Shown here: piece by piece, positions 1 through 10,365 of the stretch
How positions within the stretch are numbered: position 1 is the stretch's first letter
Layout of the letters: each line of letters begins with the position of its first letter
NCBI GenBank assembly: GCA_963848115.1
Contig: CAWKCP010000005.1
Span: forward strand, 372,001-436,000
DNA: 64,000 nucleotides
Origin: JAWKOK01 sp963848115
Lineage (GTDB): Bacteria; Chloroflexota; Anaerolineae; Caldilineales; Caldilineaceae
Direction: 5' to 3'
The notes under the pieces: model-generated
The model's input: only the letters and a program-made list of their open reading frames with translations
Told to the model about the DNA's origin: nothing
The model's database searches: none
Program-made: the position numbers and the translations under genes

Positions 1-1610
1 GACTGAGATCGAGCGGCAGGTTACGCGTCTCAAGACTGTGGGCGAGGAGATAGAGCGGCAATCCAAGGAGCTTCGGCGACAAGAAAAGCGCCAGGCAACG
101 CTCGCTGAACAGCTCTCTACCACTGATCAACTTGAGGCCGAACGAGCGAAGGCTGACAGCGCCGTCGCTGAGCTGAGCACAGCGATTCAAGATGAACGTG
201 AGGCGTTGGCGGGCTTGCGCATCTCGGCAGACAAAGTCAAAGAGCAGAATGCACAGCTTGAGACCATCGAGGCCCCGCTCTGCCCCGTCTGCGAGCAGCC
301 GCTCACCGACAGCCACCGCGCCGATCTGATGGAACGTAATGCCGTTCAGCTTGATGAAATGCGCGCGGCCTACGGTGGCCAACAGGAGCAGATCAAGCAG
401 AAGACGGAGCAACTCGAAGCGACGCAGAAACGGCTTCGCAACCTGAACGAGCAGCTACGCAAGCTGCCGCGCCAATCCGAGCTTGATGAAGTGACCCAAG
501 CAATCGAGACGTTTCGTGCCGAAATTGCGGCCCTACAGACAGAGGTCGATGGCCTTTCTGACGCGCCGGCCCAGTCACAGGAGATCCAAGCACAACTCAA
601 TGCGCTGGGCAATCCACGCGAACAGGCTGCCGTGGCCCAGGCGACAGCCAACCGCCGGGCCGCAATTGAGGCCGGCCGTGCCCAGATCGAAGAACGAATC
701 GCGCGCTCGATGCGCGATCTCAAGGAGATCGAAGCTGCGCTTTCTGCCTTTGCAGACTTGGACGAACGGCTGGCCGCGCTTGCCGCGTGACCTGGAAGCC
801 CACGAACCCGCCCATCAGGCGTTGCTGACCCATCGGCAGTTGGCCGACAGTGTTGAGGCACGCCGACAGGCTGTTGAGAAGGCGGAAAATGCGCTTGCCG
901 AATTGAGCACAGAGCGAGAACAGGCAAGTGACCGGCTGAAGGAAGCGACCGGCCGGTTCGACGAAGAACGTTTCCGAGCGCTGCTGGCCCAAGAGCAGAA
1001 TCTCGTCGCCAAGCAGGCCGGCCTCGAAACCCAACTGAAGATGCACCGCCAGGCACAGTCTGTCGACGAAAAACGGGAGGTTGAACTTCGAGCGGTTCAG
1101 GCGGCGCTCACCGGCGTACAGGCACAACGGGCGAATCTGACCGAAGAAGAGCGGGTCTTGGAGGACCTGCGTAGCGTGATTCGACGAGCCGGGCCCTTCA
1201 TCACCCGCACGTTGGTACAACAGATTGGCGAGGAAGCGGCACGTATTTTCGGCGAAATCATGCAGGACCACGCGCGTCTTCTGACCTGGGACGAAGAGTA
1301 CCAGGTCGCCTTGCTGGTCGACGGCAACGAGCGTCAGTTCAGCCAACTCTCCGGCGGCGAGCAGATGAGCGCGGCCATCGCCGTGCGTTTGGCCCTGCTG
1401 CGCCATATGAGCAATATCGACCTGGCATTCTTCGATGAACCGACCACCAACCTCGATAGCGAGCGCCGCGACGCCCTTGCCCAGCAGATCCTCAGCGTCC
1501 ATGATCTGAATCAGCTCTTCGTCATCAGCCACGATGATACGTTTGAGCAGGCGACGGAGAATCTGATTCGGGTGGAGCGGGTCAATGGGGTTAGTCGCGT
1601 AACGGAATAG
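1..1610 (+). CDS. SbcC/Rad50-type SMC-like ATPase, 3' part, frameshifted
   Basis: C-terminal part of an SbcC/Rad50-like DNA repair ATPase, the partner of an SbcD/Mre11 nuclease in double-strand break processing. The frame is open to the left window edge, so the N-terminal Walker A half lies outside. Visible parts in order: coiled coil; zinc-hook CPVC at 281-292; a second long coiled coil; ABC signature LSGGEQ at 1347-1364; Walker B with FFDEPTTNLD around 1430-1450; H-loop ISHD near 1527. The reading frame changes once near 780. The upstream frame ends in LAALAA and a stop, while the downstream frame continues with LPRDLEAHEP. Dropping one base near 778-782 joins them. Family assignment is firm. 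Whether the frameshift is real is unknown. Confidence 0.85.
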
Positions 1611-1632
1611 CGGGCAGAACGAAATGTATGGG

Positions 1633-1678
1633 TTGACAAACGCTGTCGCACAAGATAGACTAGTCTTACACTAGTCTA
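1633..1678 (+). promoter_or_regulatory. Promoter and palindromic operator of the toxin-antitoxin pair
   Basis: A -35 TTGACA at 1633-1638 and a -10-like TAGACT at 1656-1661 are 17 bp apart. A perfect 9-bp inverted repeat, TAGACTAGT (1656-1664) and ACTAGTCTA (1670-1678) with a 5-bp spacer, starts on the -10 element. Phd/VapB antitoxins commonly bind such palindromes over their own promoter, so autorepression is the natural inference. Confidence 0.7.
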
Positions 1679-1690
1679 AAGGGGTGCAAT

Positions 1691-1930
1691 ATGAAAACCG
1701 TTGGCGCCTACGAAGCCAAAACACATCTGCCAAAACTGCTTGAGCGTGTCCAGCAAGGGGAGTACATAACGATCACCAAACATGGGGTGCCTGTCGCCGT
1801 TTTATCTCCTCCAGATCCCGAAACGGTGCAAGACGTCGAATCGGTCATTGCAGACCTGCGCCGGTTTCGCGCGAAACATCATCTTGATGGACTTACCATT
1901 CGCGAGATGATGGAAGATGGGCGGCGGTAG
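1691..1930 (+). CDS. Phd/YefM-like antitoxin (VapB role)
   Basis: Small antitoxin of 79 residues. The N-terminal half (MKTVGAYEAKTHLPKLLERV, then a KHGVPVAVL strand) matches the Phd/YefM DNA-binding fold. The C-terminal half is the variable toxin-binding tail. A GGGG ribosome site lies about 7 nt before the ATG. The stop codon abuts the start of the PIN toxin gene, which points to translational coupling and a bicistronic operon from the promoter at 1633-1661. By family knowledge it neutralises the toxin and represses its own promoter. Confidence 0.85.
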   Translation: MKTVGAYEAKTHLPKLLERVQQGEYITITKHGVPVAVLSPPDPETVQDVESVIADLRRFRAKHHLDGLTIREMMEDGRR

Positions 1931-2362
1931 ATGAGCAACGTCTTCGTGATCGACAATTCGGTTGTCATGTCATGGTGTTTTCAGGATGAATCGAGCGTCT
2001 ATGCAGATGCCGTACTGAATAAGCTCACCGAATGGAAAGCGGTTGTGCCATCTATTTGGCCGCTGGAGATCGTCAATGTACTGTTGGTCGCAGAGCGTAG
2101 GAAGCGACTGGAACCAGCGGATAGCGCTCGCTTCCTCACGCTGGTGTCACAACTGCCGATCGACGTTGCAGATGATCGGGTCGAGCGTAGGATGCAGGAA
2201 CTGCTGGCTCTGGGTAGAAGCCATCACCTGACAAGCTATGATTCAGCATATCTTAGCCTGGCCATGCGGCAAGGCATTCCCATAGCCACCCTCGACAACA
2301 ATCTGTTGGCCGCAGCAAGCGCCGTCAATGTCCCGATTTTGCACCCATCTGCCGACGCATAA
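1931..2362 (+). CDS. VapC-like PIN-domain ribonuclease toxin
   Basis: PIN-domain protein of 143 residues, the usual size for VapC toxins. The acidic metal-binding residues are visible: Asp in FVIDNSVV near residue 8, Glu in WPLEIVNVLL, Asp in TSYDSAYLSLA and Asp in IATLDNNLL. VapC toxins are Mg-dependent RNases that cut tRNA or rRNA. The gene begins directly after the antitoxin stop codon. The pair sits alone between sbcC-like and surface-protein genes, as expected for a small addictive module. The specific RNA target cannot be read from sequence. Confidence 0.85.
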   Translation: MSNVFVIDNSVVMSWCFQDESSVYADAVLNKLTEWKAVVPSIWPLEIVNVLLVAERRKRLEPADSARFLTLVSQLPIDVADDRVERRMQELLALGRSHHLTSYDSAYLSLAMRQGIPIATLDNNLLAAASAVNVPILHPSADA

Positions 2363-2468
2363 GCCCGTGAAATGAATGCCTCTGTATAGCAGAATAAACA
2401 TGTACTGCCGATTGACCAGAAGTTTGGCAGACTACGTCGGCTGCACTACCAAGTCAATGGACCTAGCA

Positions 2469-4031
2469 TTACGGACCCCACGAAATCTGCTCCTCTAGCC
2501 AGCCATTGGTGACGTAGTCCAGTTCATCACGCACGATTCCGTCAACCGAACCAGGAAGCGCCGCGATCAGTCGGTAATTATCCCCATCGGCGTCCATCGC
2601 CCACAATCCCCAGGCCCCGTCCCGGTCGCTGACGAAGGCAATGGATTGCCCGTCAGGAGACCAGGTCGGCAGACCGTCGATAGCAGAATGATCCGTTAGT
2701 TGGACCAATTCGGAACCATCAACATTCATGCGATAGATGTCCCAATTCCCGTTTCGCATTGACATGAAGGTGATGAAGCGACCTTCAGGCGAGACTGCCG
2801 GACTACGAACCGTGGGGTCGTCCAGCCGTACCTGGGGCTGTGAGCCGTCTCCGTTCATGGTCAGTAGCTGATCCAGTGGACGACCGGTGTGCAGCGTATA
2901 GGCGATTCGGCCGTCGGCCATCCAATAGGGATCTTCTCCGTAGACTGCCTCCTGGCCGCGTTTCAGCACCCAATCGATTTCACGATCGGCCCACAGATAG
3001 TAGATGCGCGAATTCCGATCGCTTTCCCGATAGGAAGAAAAGGTGATTCGTTTGCCGTCGGCTGACCATGACGGCAACACATCCTCCAGAAACGATGTCA
3101 GCCGCAGGGGCACGCTGCCATCGGCATTGGAGACCACGATACCGCGGTTGTCGCGAGCCCAGTCCCGGTAGGCAAGCTGGACGCCGTCCGGGCTCAATGC
3201 GGGGGAACTGGCATTTTCGACGACTTTGCGCAGATTGGAGCCATCCGCATTGACGGAATAGATCGAGTAGATTTCACTTCCTTCATCCCACACAGGAACG
3301 ACAAGCCGGCCATCCAGAGAGCTGGAAGAATCGTCGGCCTTGCTCCTACCGAGACGATTAAGTCCGTTCTCGGTTCTCGCTACTGTTGTGGTTGCAGGCG
3401 TTTGGATCACCGGCACAGCAAACATATTCCCAGAGACATCGACAAAGCTGGCCGACACCCAACCACGCTGGCTAGCCAATTCGGGAACCGAAATCTGCAA
3501 CCAGTCGCCGGCGGCGCTGCGACCAATGACGGCGTAGCGCGATCCGTTATATCCCTTGCCGATGATGGGGTTGTCAGTACCGGGGCCGGAGCGTATGTTC
3601 AGGCGGCTTGAGTCGCCGGTATCCACCAGAACTGTGACGATACTGTCGATGGCGTCCGCCGACTCCAGTGCATCGGTTTCAAAGACAAGGCGGATATCGG
3701 CATTCGCAAACTCGCCGAACAGGAAGTCAACAGAGGACTGCTCTTCCCAGCGCGAGGCAATCTGTTCGATCTCGACACGCTGTTGCGCGGTCCCGCCGAT
3801 GAACGAAACGAGTATGACCGCAGCGTCGTCCGGCGCCGTCGCAACGTCGCCATTGGCGCATTCAGGACAGTCGTCCAGGAGAATGCGCACGAAGGCATCC
3901 GTCCGGAACTCCGCCACGTCCGGCCCGAGGGCATCTCCATCCTGGGCAGCTACAGACAGCGAGATCAATATTGCGCCTACTATGGCTGCTACAATGCCGA
4001 AAAGGGTCCGCCTTGCCCGTTTGGTTCTCAT
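2469..4031 (-). CDS. Exported SH3 / TolB-like beta-propeller protein
   Basis: Exported protein of 520 residues. The first ~30 residues are a signal sequence (basic MRTKRARR, then a hydrophobic stretch ending SVAAQ). Residues about 140-200 form a bacterial SH3 domain with the LNIRSGPGTDN motif and a GWVSASFVDV end. From about residue 240 to the end there are repeated WD40-like/PD40 blades (SPALSPDGVQLAY, PSWSADGKRITF, PAVSPEGRFITF, PTWSPDGQSIAF), each carrying the S-P/A-D-G turn of TolB-type propellers. The likely role is binding to cell-wall or surface ligands; no catalytic residues are visible. It stands just downstream (in minus-strand order) of a hairpin-rich gap. Confidence 0.8.
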   Translation of the reverse strand: MRTKRARRTLFGIVAAIVGAILISLSVAAQDGDALGPDVAEFRTDAFVRILLDDCPECANGDVATAPDDAAVILVSFIGGTAQQRVEIEQIASRWEEQSSVDFLFGEFANADIRLVFETDALESADAIDSIVTVLVDTGDSSRLNIRSGPGTDNPIIGKGYNGSRYAVIGRSAAGDWLQISVPELASQRGWVSASFVDVSGNMFAVPVIQTPATTTVARTENGLNRLGRSKADDSSSSLDGRLVVPVWDEGSEIYSIYSVNADGSNLRKVVENASSPALSPDGVQLAYRDWARDNRGIVVSNADGSVPLRLTSFLEDVLPSWSADGKRITFSSYRESDRNSRIYYLWADREIDWVLKRGQEAVYGEDPYWMADGRIAYTLHTGRPLDQLLTMNGDGSQPQVRLDDPTVRSPAVSPEGRFITFMSMRNGNWDIYRMNVDGSELVQLTDHSAIDGLPTWSPDGQSIAFVSDRDGAWGLWAMDADGDNYRLIAALPGSVDGIVRDELDYVTNGWLEEQISWGP

Positions 4032-4127
4032 CGTTCAGATCCTTTCAATCGCACATGGTCTGTTGAACTGCTTTGCATCGCATGGAATCGTCTTGGATTC
4101 CTCGCAGGCTGCCAGAGAGAATGTAGA

Positions 4128-4279
4128 TAGACCGCGGAAACAGCCTGATTTTCCGATTTTATCGGCTTGGATAAACCCAATCCGCTGCATCCGCGGTCTA
4201 TTTTGCGTTCTCTCCAACGGGCTCCTAGGCGATGACGGGACGCATGATGCGTCCCGAAATGCCGAGCCGGCGAGCCGGC
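4128..4279. repeat. Hairpin-rich intergenic region
   Basis: The gene-free stretch 4032-4464 holds three hairpins. The first has 11-bp arms TAGACCGCGGA (4128-4138) and TCCGCGGTCTA (4190-4200). The second, at 4237-4255, is a 19-nt palindrome (GGGACGCAT, one base, ATGCGTCCC). The third is GCCGGC-GA-GCCGGC around 4266-4279. No ORF in the gap looks coding. They may act as terminators or REP-like elements; none carries a clear T run. Confidence 0.6.
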
Positions 4280-4464
4280 CTCGACATCAAATCAGTATAC
4301 ATCCATTTTCGAGATGGGGTTGGACTGTTGACATACAGTCAATCGTCGATCAACCGGTGAACTCGCCGGTTTTTCGTGGGCAGGGGTAGCCGGGCAGGTA
4401 GGGTAACCTGCTCTAGCTCGTTGCTTCGCTCCATCGGAATGACAATTTAGGGACGACTGAGTTT

Positions 4465-5235
4465 CTACGGCTTCTCTTCTGTCAACAAGATCCAATAGGG
4501 CATGAAGCCGTAGTACCAGGCCAGCAGCAAGGCCAGGCGTAGGCCCTGCATGCCGTCACGGCGACCTTCCAACGTGAAAAAGCGGCGGCGAAATTCTCTG
4601 AGGGGTTGTAGCACGAAGTTATGCGGACGCGGGCGAATACCACGGGCGGCGAGAATGCGCGCTTCATAGCCCGCATAGAAGCCCTGTTTTTCGTGGAATT
4701 GAGGCCACGTGGCGTAATTGTAGTGTAGGAACGGATTGGTCAGATACCCTTCCGCCCCGCCCACGTCAACGATCTCATGGACCTCTCGCTCGGCCACATA
4801 TTGGGCCGGGCCCCGTCTGAGAAGACGTAGCTGGTAGTCAGGGTAGAAACCACCGGCGGTCATTTCGTAGCCGACGATGAAATTGCGTCTGGGCACCCAG
4901 TAGCCGTTGACGCGCTCATCCTCGATGCAACGACGCACTTCGTCGGCCATCCCGGGTGTCGCTCGCTCATCGGCATCGACAAAGAGGATCCAACGTGCGT
5001 TGATACTGTCTAGCACGGCCTGGCGCTGCGCCGCATAGTTGTCAAAGGGACGCTGCACCACCAGGGCGCCGGCGGCCTGTGCCAGTTTCACGGTCGCATC
5101 GCTGCTGCCCGAATCCCAAACAATAACCTGGTCTACCCAATCGCGCAGGCTAGCCACACAGGCTACAATGTGAGCGGCTTCGTCCTTGGTGAGAATCACA
5201 GCGATCAGTTGATGGATCGAGTTGTCGTTTGGCAT
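4465..5235 (-). CDS. Family 2 glycosyltransferase, WaaE/KdtX-like
   Basis: GT-A fold family 2 glycosyltransferase of 256 residues. Visible are the N-terminal nucleotide-sugar strand LIAVILTKDEAAHI, the VWDSGSSDAT motif, and the metal-binding DADE motif (ILFVDADERAT, near residue 90). The pattern 'AVILTKNE...VWDSGSTD...A' resembles WaaE/KdtX-like sugar transferases of envelope glycans. It lies in a minus-strand run with a second GT2 gene upstream, so a joint role in surface polysaccharide assembly is likely. Donor and acceptor sugars cannot be told from sequence. Confidence 0.85.
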   Translation of the reverse strand: MPNDNSIHQLIAVILTKDEAAHIVACVASLRDWVDQVIVWDSGSSDATVKLAQAAGALVVQRPFDNYAAQRQAVLDSINARWILFVDADERATPGMADEVRRCIEDERVNGYWVPRRNFIVGYEMTAGGFYPDYQLRLLRRGPAQYVAEREVHEIVDVGGAEGYLTNPFLHYNYATWPQFHEKQGFYAGYEARILAARGIRPRPHNFVLQPLREFRRRFFTLEGRRDGMQGLRLALLLAWYYGFMPYWILLTEEKP

Positions 5236-5293
5236 GGCTCTTTTGACAGGGTGACAGGGTAAGGGGTGACAGAGGTGACCGGCCCTTAGCCCT

Positions 5294-6302
5294 CTACATT
5301 TTCGACACTGCCTCGTAGGCGCTCAGTTCTTCACCCAACTGTACTCCGCTGATCTTGCCGGCAGCGAAACGCCGATGAGCAGCGGCTGAGCGAAGGCGCA
5401 TTGATGTGCGTATTGCAGAACGAAACATCATTATGTCAACAATTGAATAGTGATTGGGATGTTTCTCAAAAAATCGCAAGCGGCTGCGCCACAGGCGCTC
5501 GAATGCGGGCCAACGAACTTGCCGGCTGCTCTGGCCGGCGTGGTGGATGACCCGAGCGGCGGGCAGAGCATAGACCGACCAGCCCGCATCAGCCATGCGC
5601 AGACACCAGTCCATTTCCTCACAATACATGAAATAAGCGTCGTCCAAGCCCACCCACTTCCCGAATGGCCTCAGCGCGCACCATCAGCGCAGCGCCGAGT
5701 ACAAAGTCAACCTCAAACGGCTCTTGACCCTGCCAGCGTGAAGCCGGATAGCGACCGTTGATCCCGCTGTCATGCAGGCGATGCATGCCGCGAACGGAGG
5801 GAAGCGGGAAAAGATCGAGCAAGACCTGGGCAAGCGATGGAAACTGGAAAGCCCCGTGCTGAAAACTGCCGTCGCCATAGGTCAACTGTGCGCCGCAGAT
5901 GCCGGCCGGCGGATTGTCCTCAAGAAATTCAACCATCCGCCAGAGCGCATCGTCGACGATTTCGGTATCCGGGTTTAGGAGGAGGATGTGGTCAGGCGTG
6001 ACAAGGTGAGGGGGTGACGAGATGACAGGATGAGCGCCGGCCGTGTCTAAACCGAGGCAGCTCAGGGCCAGGTTGTTGCCGCCGGTGAAGCCGATGTTGT
6101 CGTCCAGGGCAATCAGGTGCACGTCGGGAAAGTCAGCGGCGACCATGGACGCGCTGTCGTCATGGCTGGCGTTGTCAATGACGATGATATCGACGTCCAA
6201 CTTGTCAGCCGACTGCGCGGCCGAACGCTGCACGCTGGCAAGGCAGACCTGCAACAGCTCACGAACATTGTAATTGACGATCACAACTGCCAGTCTCACC
6301 AT
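5294..6302 (-). CDS. Family 2 glycosyltransferase, rhamnosyltransferase-like, frameshifted
   Basis: GT2 enzyme, about 335 residues after frame correction, of the WbbL/rhamnosyltransferase type. Motifs: VVIVNYNVRELLQVCL, IDNASHDDS, LLNPDTEI, VDFVLGAALMVR and DDAYFMYCEEMDWCLR. The frame breaks near 5649-5655. One frame ends EVGGLGRRLFHVL-stop; the other resumes GLDDAYFMYCEEMDW. Removing one G from the GGTGGGC tract rejoins them inside a normally continuous conserved motif. A proline-rich insertion (around residues 85-100) is unusual. It probably works with the adjacent GT2 in envelope glycan synthesis. Confidence 0.8.
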
Positions 6303-6409
6303 GCGAACAGGCTTATCTCAAGAAAGCGTTTATCCCAGATTCACGAATTGTCAAATCGGCTCCGAAAGAATGATGATTCACGAAGGGACACAAGGAAACA
6401 TCAAGATGC

Positions 6410-6433
6410 GGGCGGCCACAAGGGCACGCCCCT
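6410..6433. repeat. REP-like motif in a gene-free gap
   Basis: The 395-bp gap 6303-6697 has no convincing gene. At 6410-6433 it carries the core GGGCGGCCACAAGGGCACGC, the same sequence that makes up the tandem array at 24.0-24.3 kb. Around 6497-6513 is an ATCTGTGTAAATCTGTG motif related to the inverted repeat at 14281-14392. Confidence 0.6.
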
Positions 6434-6697
6434 GCCCCATTTCGGGCATAACCCAGGGTTGACACCTCGATCTATGCGTGGCCCATCGTTCTTTTCATCT
6501 GTGTAAATCTGTGACTCCACTGCAAGAACAGAAGATTAGCCACACATGGACACAGACTTCGGCGTGAACTCAGTCGAACGCTAAACGCAGATGAAGAGCA
6601 TTGTTCTCCGTCTTTCCTCTGTGGTCTCTGTGCCCTCCTCCGTGGTGAATCAGTCCTTTTTGCAGCAGAGTCATCTGTGACAAAAATATCCTCGCAA

Positions 6698-8147
6698 TTA
6701 CGGCGCCCCCACCGGAACGGAAATGCGGTCGATATAATTGTTGGCCACGCCGACAAATTCATGAATCAGGCCGCCCCACCAAAAGTTGGTGCCGACCGGC
6801 GGTTTCTCGTCCAGGACGATACAGCCGCTGACCTCGCCCGAATGGCCGGGTAGAAGATACCACTGTTCCCTGCCATCGACGATGCGTTTCTCCAGGTCCT
6901 CCTGGCGACCGACAGCCCAGCGGTAGGGAAAATCGATGCCGGTCGTATCAAAATTGATCCCGAAACGCCAGACGCCGGCCTGCTGAAACCACTCCTCGTT
7001 GCCGTCTGCGGCCAGCGTATTGTAATTCTCAGAAAAGTTGTACTCCTGGCCGGGCCAGGGGCCTGTCGTACGAATGGGCACAGTGCCTTCATTTGTGACG
7101 ACGGTGGTGAAGCAGAGCGTCTCGCCGAGCGGAACGCTGACCACGCGATTCATTTCGTCATGCCAGTCGATCTCGCCCTGGGCAACGTCGGCCCGCGGCT
7201 TGCCGCCCTCCTCAATGGTCAACTCCTGAGTGACTCGCACGGCGTTGCCGGCAGCGGTCGCGCGCTTCACCGATGATCTGATAGGTGCCGTCCGGCGGCG
7301 GCTCGGCATTGAGATCCACGCCGCCTTCATAGCGATATTCGTGAAAACCGCGCTCGGTGGTCTTCACAACGCCCGGTTCTTCGGGAATAAAGAAACGGAA
7401 GCCGGGGTCGGCGGGATCAATGAGGTAGAGCAGCACCTCCTCTACGTCTTTTGTCAGATAGTAGCCGATGCTGACCCAGTCATCACGCAGGCCGTCCTGA
7501 TTGGGCCGAAAGATCTGCGGAACGACCGCGAAATTATGCAGTTCAGGCACCTCGGTATCCGCATCCGCCAGCGTGATTGTGCCGCCGGCAGAGGCTACTG
7601 TGCCGTTGTCGTCAGTTGCTTCGATGCCCCAAGTGTACTCGCCGTCGGGCAGCACACGACTCACAATTTCATATGTGCCGCCGTCTGTCTCAACGTCTAT
7701 CGGTTCATCGACAACCCCGCCCCAATAGACGCTGTAGTCGCCCTCAGAGCGCCTCCGATCGCGCCGAAAATAGGTGCGCTCACCCGCTTCATCTTCAAAA
7801 TAGATGCTGATGGTTGCCGGTCGACGCAGACTGTAGAAGATTTCGGTGACGTCATCGACGCCGTCTGCGTTGGGAGAGATGAAGTCCGGTTCAACCGCGA
7901 CATCGGAAAGCAACGGACCGCTACTGAACTCCAAATTCCCGCAACCGGCCAGGCCGAAAATCGTGAAGGCCGCGATAGCCACGATCCAGAGCACCTGGCA
8001 CCATGGGATCCGCCGTGATGAACAACCGTTGGCGGCACAGGAGCCGGATTCCAAAAATCGAAAACGGCGGCGTCTGGGCCCTTTGACGGGTCCATTGCCG
8101 TCGTCAGTCAAGTCATATTCTTGCAGAGTATCCTTGCACATAGCCAT
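6698..8147 (-). CDS. FlgD-Ig-like lipoprotein, frameshifted
   Basis: Putative cell-surface lipoprotein, about 482 residues after correction. A hydrophobic segment ends in the lipobox LAGC near residue 70; the annotated start leaves a long N-terminal tail and the true start is unclear. Two FlgD-Ig-like domains follow, each with the 'FSPNxDGxxDD' signature (PDFISPNADGVDDVTEI and PQIFRPNQDGLRDDWV). The C-terminal part resembles an intracellular-proteinase-inhibitor-like beta domain. The frame shifts near 7250-7256: removing one C converts GEARDRC... into GEARDAAGNAVRV and continues to the stop at 6698. The function is probably structural or adhesive. Confidence 0.7.
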
Positions 8148-8200
8148 AGCAATCCAGTGTACCAGATCGATTGTTCATTCCCAAGATAGGGGCGTCGATT

Positions 8201-8269
8201 GTCATTCCGACCGAAGGGAGGAATCTCAAGGTCGGCAACGTCAAGATTCCTCCCTTCGGTCGGAATGAC
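8201..8269. repeat. Long inverted repeat, 26-bp perfect arms
   Basis: Arms at 8201-8226 and 8244-8269 are perfect reverse complements around a 17-nt loop. The arms contain TCCGACCGAAGGGAGGAAT. The element fills most of the gap between two minus-strand genes. A partial copy (TCGGAATGACA) occurs near 4434-4444, so this is an interspersed family rather than a unique terminator. Confidence 0.85.
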
Positions 8270-8328
8270 AGTGGGCGTCCGTCTGCCCCGAGTCACATCC
8301 AGAACGATATCTTCATGCTGAAATGCGC

Positions 8329-10349
8329 CTAATCAATCACGACCTCGATCGGCCCCAGCATCAGTGTTGACGAGCCGTCGGCAAGGACCAGCGGTTTCGC
8401 CGTCGCCTTGTTGGCATCATAGACCTGCACGGTAAACGTATAGACGCCCGGTTGCGGGTCCCCCCCAGCCAATCTGCCGCTTGCAAGTTGCCCATCACAA
8501 CACGCTCAGCCGGCCAGCGGAAACTTGGATAGCGGTAGTCCGATAGACGTCGCTCCGCCATTCGGGCGACGACTTCGCCATCTGAATTCACCGTCTCGCC
8601 TGCCATCCAATAATCGGCATCGGTTGGCGAGTTGCTCTCTGCCAGCTTCCAAAAAAGCAGTAGTTCGCCGCTGTCACCCGGCCGATAGCCGCTCAGTGTG
8701 ACGGCGTCACCCGACTCGTCGCCGAAGGTCGCGTCAGCAGGGAACTCTACGGGCGCCTTATCGGGAATCCAGTCAGCTTTCAACTGCGAAAACCGCCGCA
8801 GATCGATGCCCCAGTAGCGCGAGTCCAACCCCTTTTCCCGTCCGGCCAGTTCAAGCTGAACCGGCACGACGCCGGTCGGGTCCACGACTTCATTTTGCCA
8901 ACCGACCAGCCACACGCCCGGACGGTCAGCCAGATCCTCGACGGCCTCACGCATGGGCGCGGCCGTGTCGGCAAAGTCGAGCACGTAGTCCACGTCAAGC
9001 ACATCAATGTCGGGCAGCAGCACAACCGGCAGGTCGGAGGCGTAGTAGTTCCAAACCGGCCAGGCGTGGCCGCTCACCAACACGATGGCCTCATGGGGCT
9101 GCACGTTCTGGCGCAGATCCGTGGTCACCTCTCGCCACTGATCTTTGCGAAAATTCGGATCGGTGAACCAGTTAACGTTGGCGTAGAGGAAACCGGCGGC
9201 AAGCAGGGCGATAGGGAGATAGGGGAGTAGGGATTGGGGATCGGGGATCGGGTTTCGATGCTCGTTGGACGTTGACGACGTCAAGTTCCTGTTCTTCGAT
9301 CTTTGCTCTTCGATCATCAGCCCAAACCCGCCGCCCCAAATCAACAGCAGCCCGGGCAACGCCACCATGACGTAGCGGGCGTTGAACTTGGGTGCGTAGG
9401 AGGTCAAGAGCAGCACCGCAACGATTGGAACAAAGAGCCAGAGCAGACCATACATCAGTAGACGGCGGCCAACGGCGCCTGACCGAACGAGCGACACGAC
9501 AGCAAGCAGGGCCAGGACGGCGTAGAGAAGCAACAACCAGACGGCCACATCCTGGTCGACGGATTCACCGGCAACAAAGCTGATGAAGAGCGTGCGTAGC
9601 GCCTCAAGCACCTTGAGCCGGCCCTGCCAGTAGCTGTTATCGACCGAGAACCGATTCAGCATTGCCCCGAGCCAGGGAAGATAGAGCAGAAGCAGGAGCA
9701 GATTGGCGATTGCGAATCGACCAATCGAACGCCAGGGGCTGACTTCCGTAGCATTACGCTGCCACACAAATTGGTCAATCAAATAGGCAATGCCCAGCGC
9801 CAGAAGCAGGAAGAAGGCGAAGTAATGGGTATAGATGGCAGCCGTGGCAGCGAGCACGTAGACCGGCAAAGGCCAACGTCGAGCCGGATCGGCCGCGTAG
9901 ACCGTCACAGCATAGGCCACCAGGATCGCCAACGCCGTGAGCATGGCGTACATGCGCGCTTCCTGGCTGTAGTAGACGAGTAGCGGATGGAGCGCAGCCA
10001 GCAGTGCAGCGAAAACAGTCGCCATCCTGCTGCGCGACAGCCGGTGGGTGACGGCGGCCATAAACGGCACCGTCAGCGTGCCAAAGCAAACCGAGGGAAA
10101 GCGCAGACTCCACTCACTCCAGCCGGCCAGGCGGCCCCAAAGTCCGATGAAGAAATAGTAGAACGGCGGTTGGATATCAGCGGCTGTCCAGCGCGCCATC
10201 TCAGCCCAACCGAGTTGAGCGACCATGGCCGTCACACCCTCATCATACCAGAGGCTCTGGGCGTCCAGAAGAAAGACGCGCAGGGCAAAGGCGACAAGAA
10301 TCAGTAGAACCAGTGTGAGGCTATAACGAGATCGAGTCAATGCAGACAT
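8329..10349 (-). CDS. Membrane glycosyltransferase, GT39/ArnT-like, frameshifted near its end
   Basis: Polytopic glycosyltransferase, about 673 residues after correction, that would use lipid-linked sugars. The N-terminal region carries FLLDAQSLWYDEGVT, which matches the acidic first-loop motif of the PMT/GT39 and RgtA/B superfamily, followed by about ten hydrophobic segments. The C-terminal third is a soluble beta-rich domain. The start MSALTR at 10349 is chosen because longer versions overlap the upstream gene. The frame slips at a G7 run (plus-strand C 8460-8466). With eight G the protein continues as GDPQPGVYTF through PIEVVID to a stop at 8329, a normal domain ending. It lies 16 bp after the flippase-like gene. 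Confidence 0.8.
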
Positions 10350-10365
10350 GGGTACGTTGGTCCGC

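Noticed and set aside
720..1532. 270-codon minus-strand ORF
   Set aside because: It is antisense to the SbcC-like ATPase domain, which has all expected motifs on the plus strand.
3556..4389. 277-codon plus-strand ORF
   Set aside because: It is antisense to the TolB/SH3 gene and hairpin DNA and shows no protein family features.
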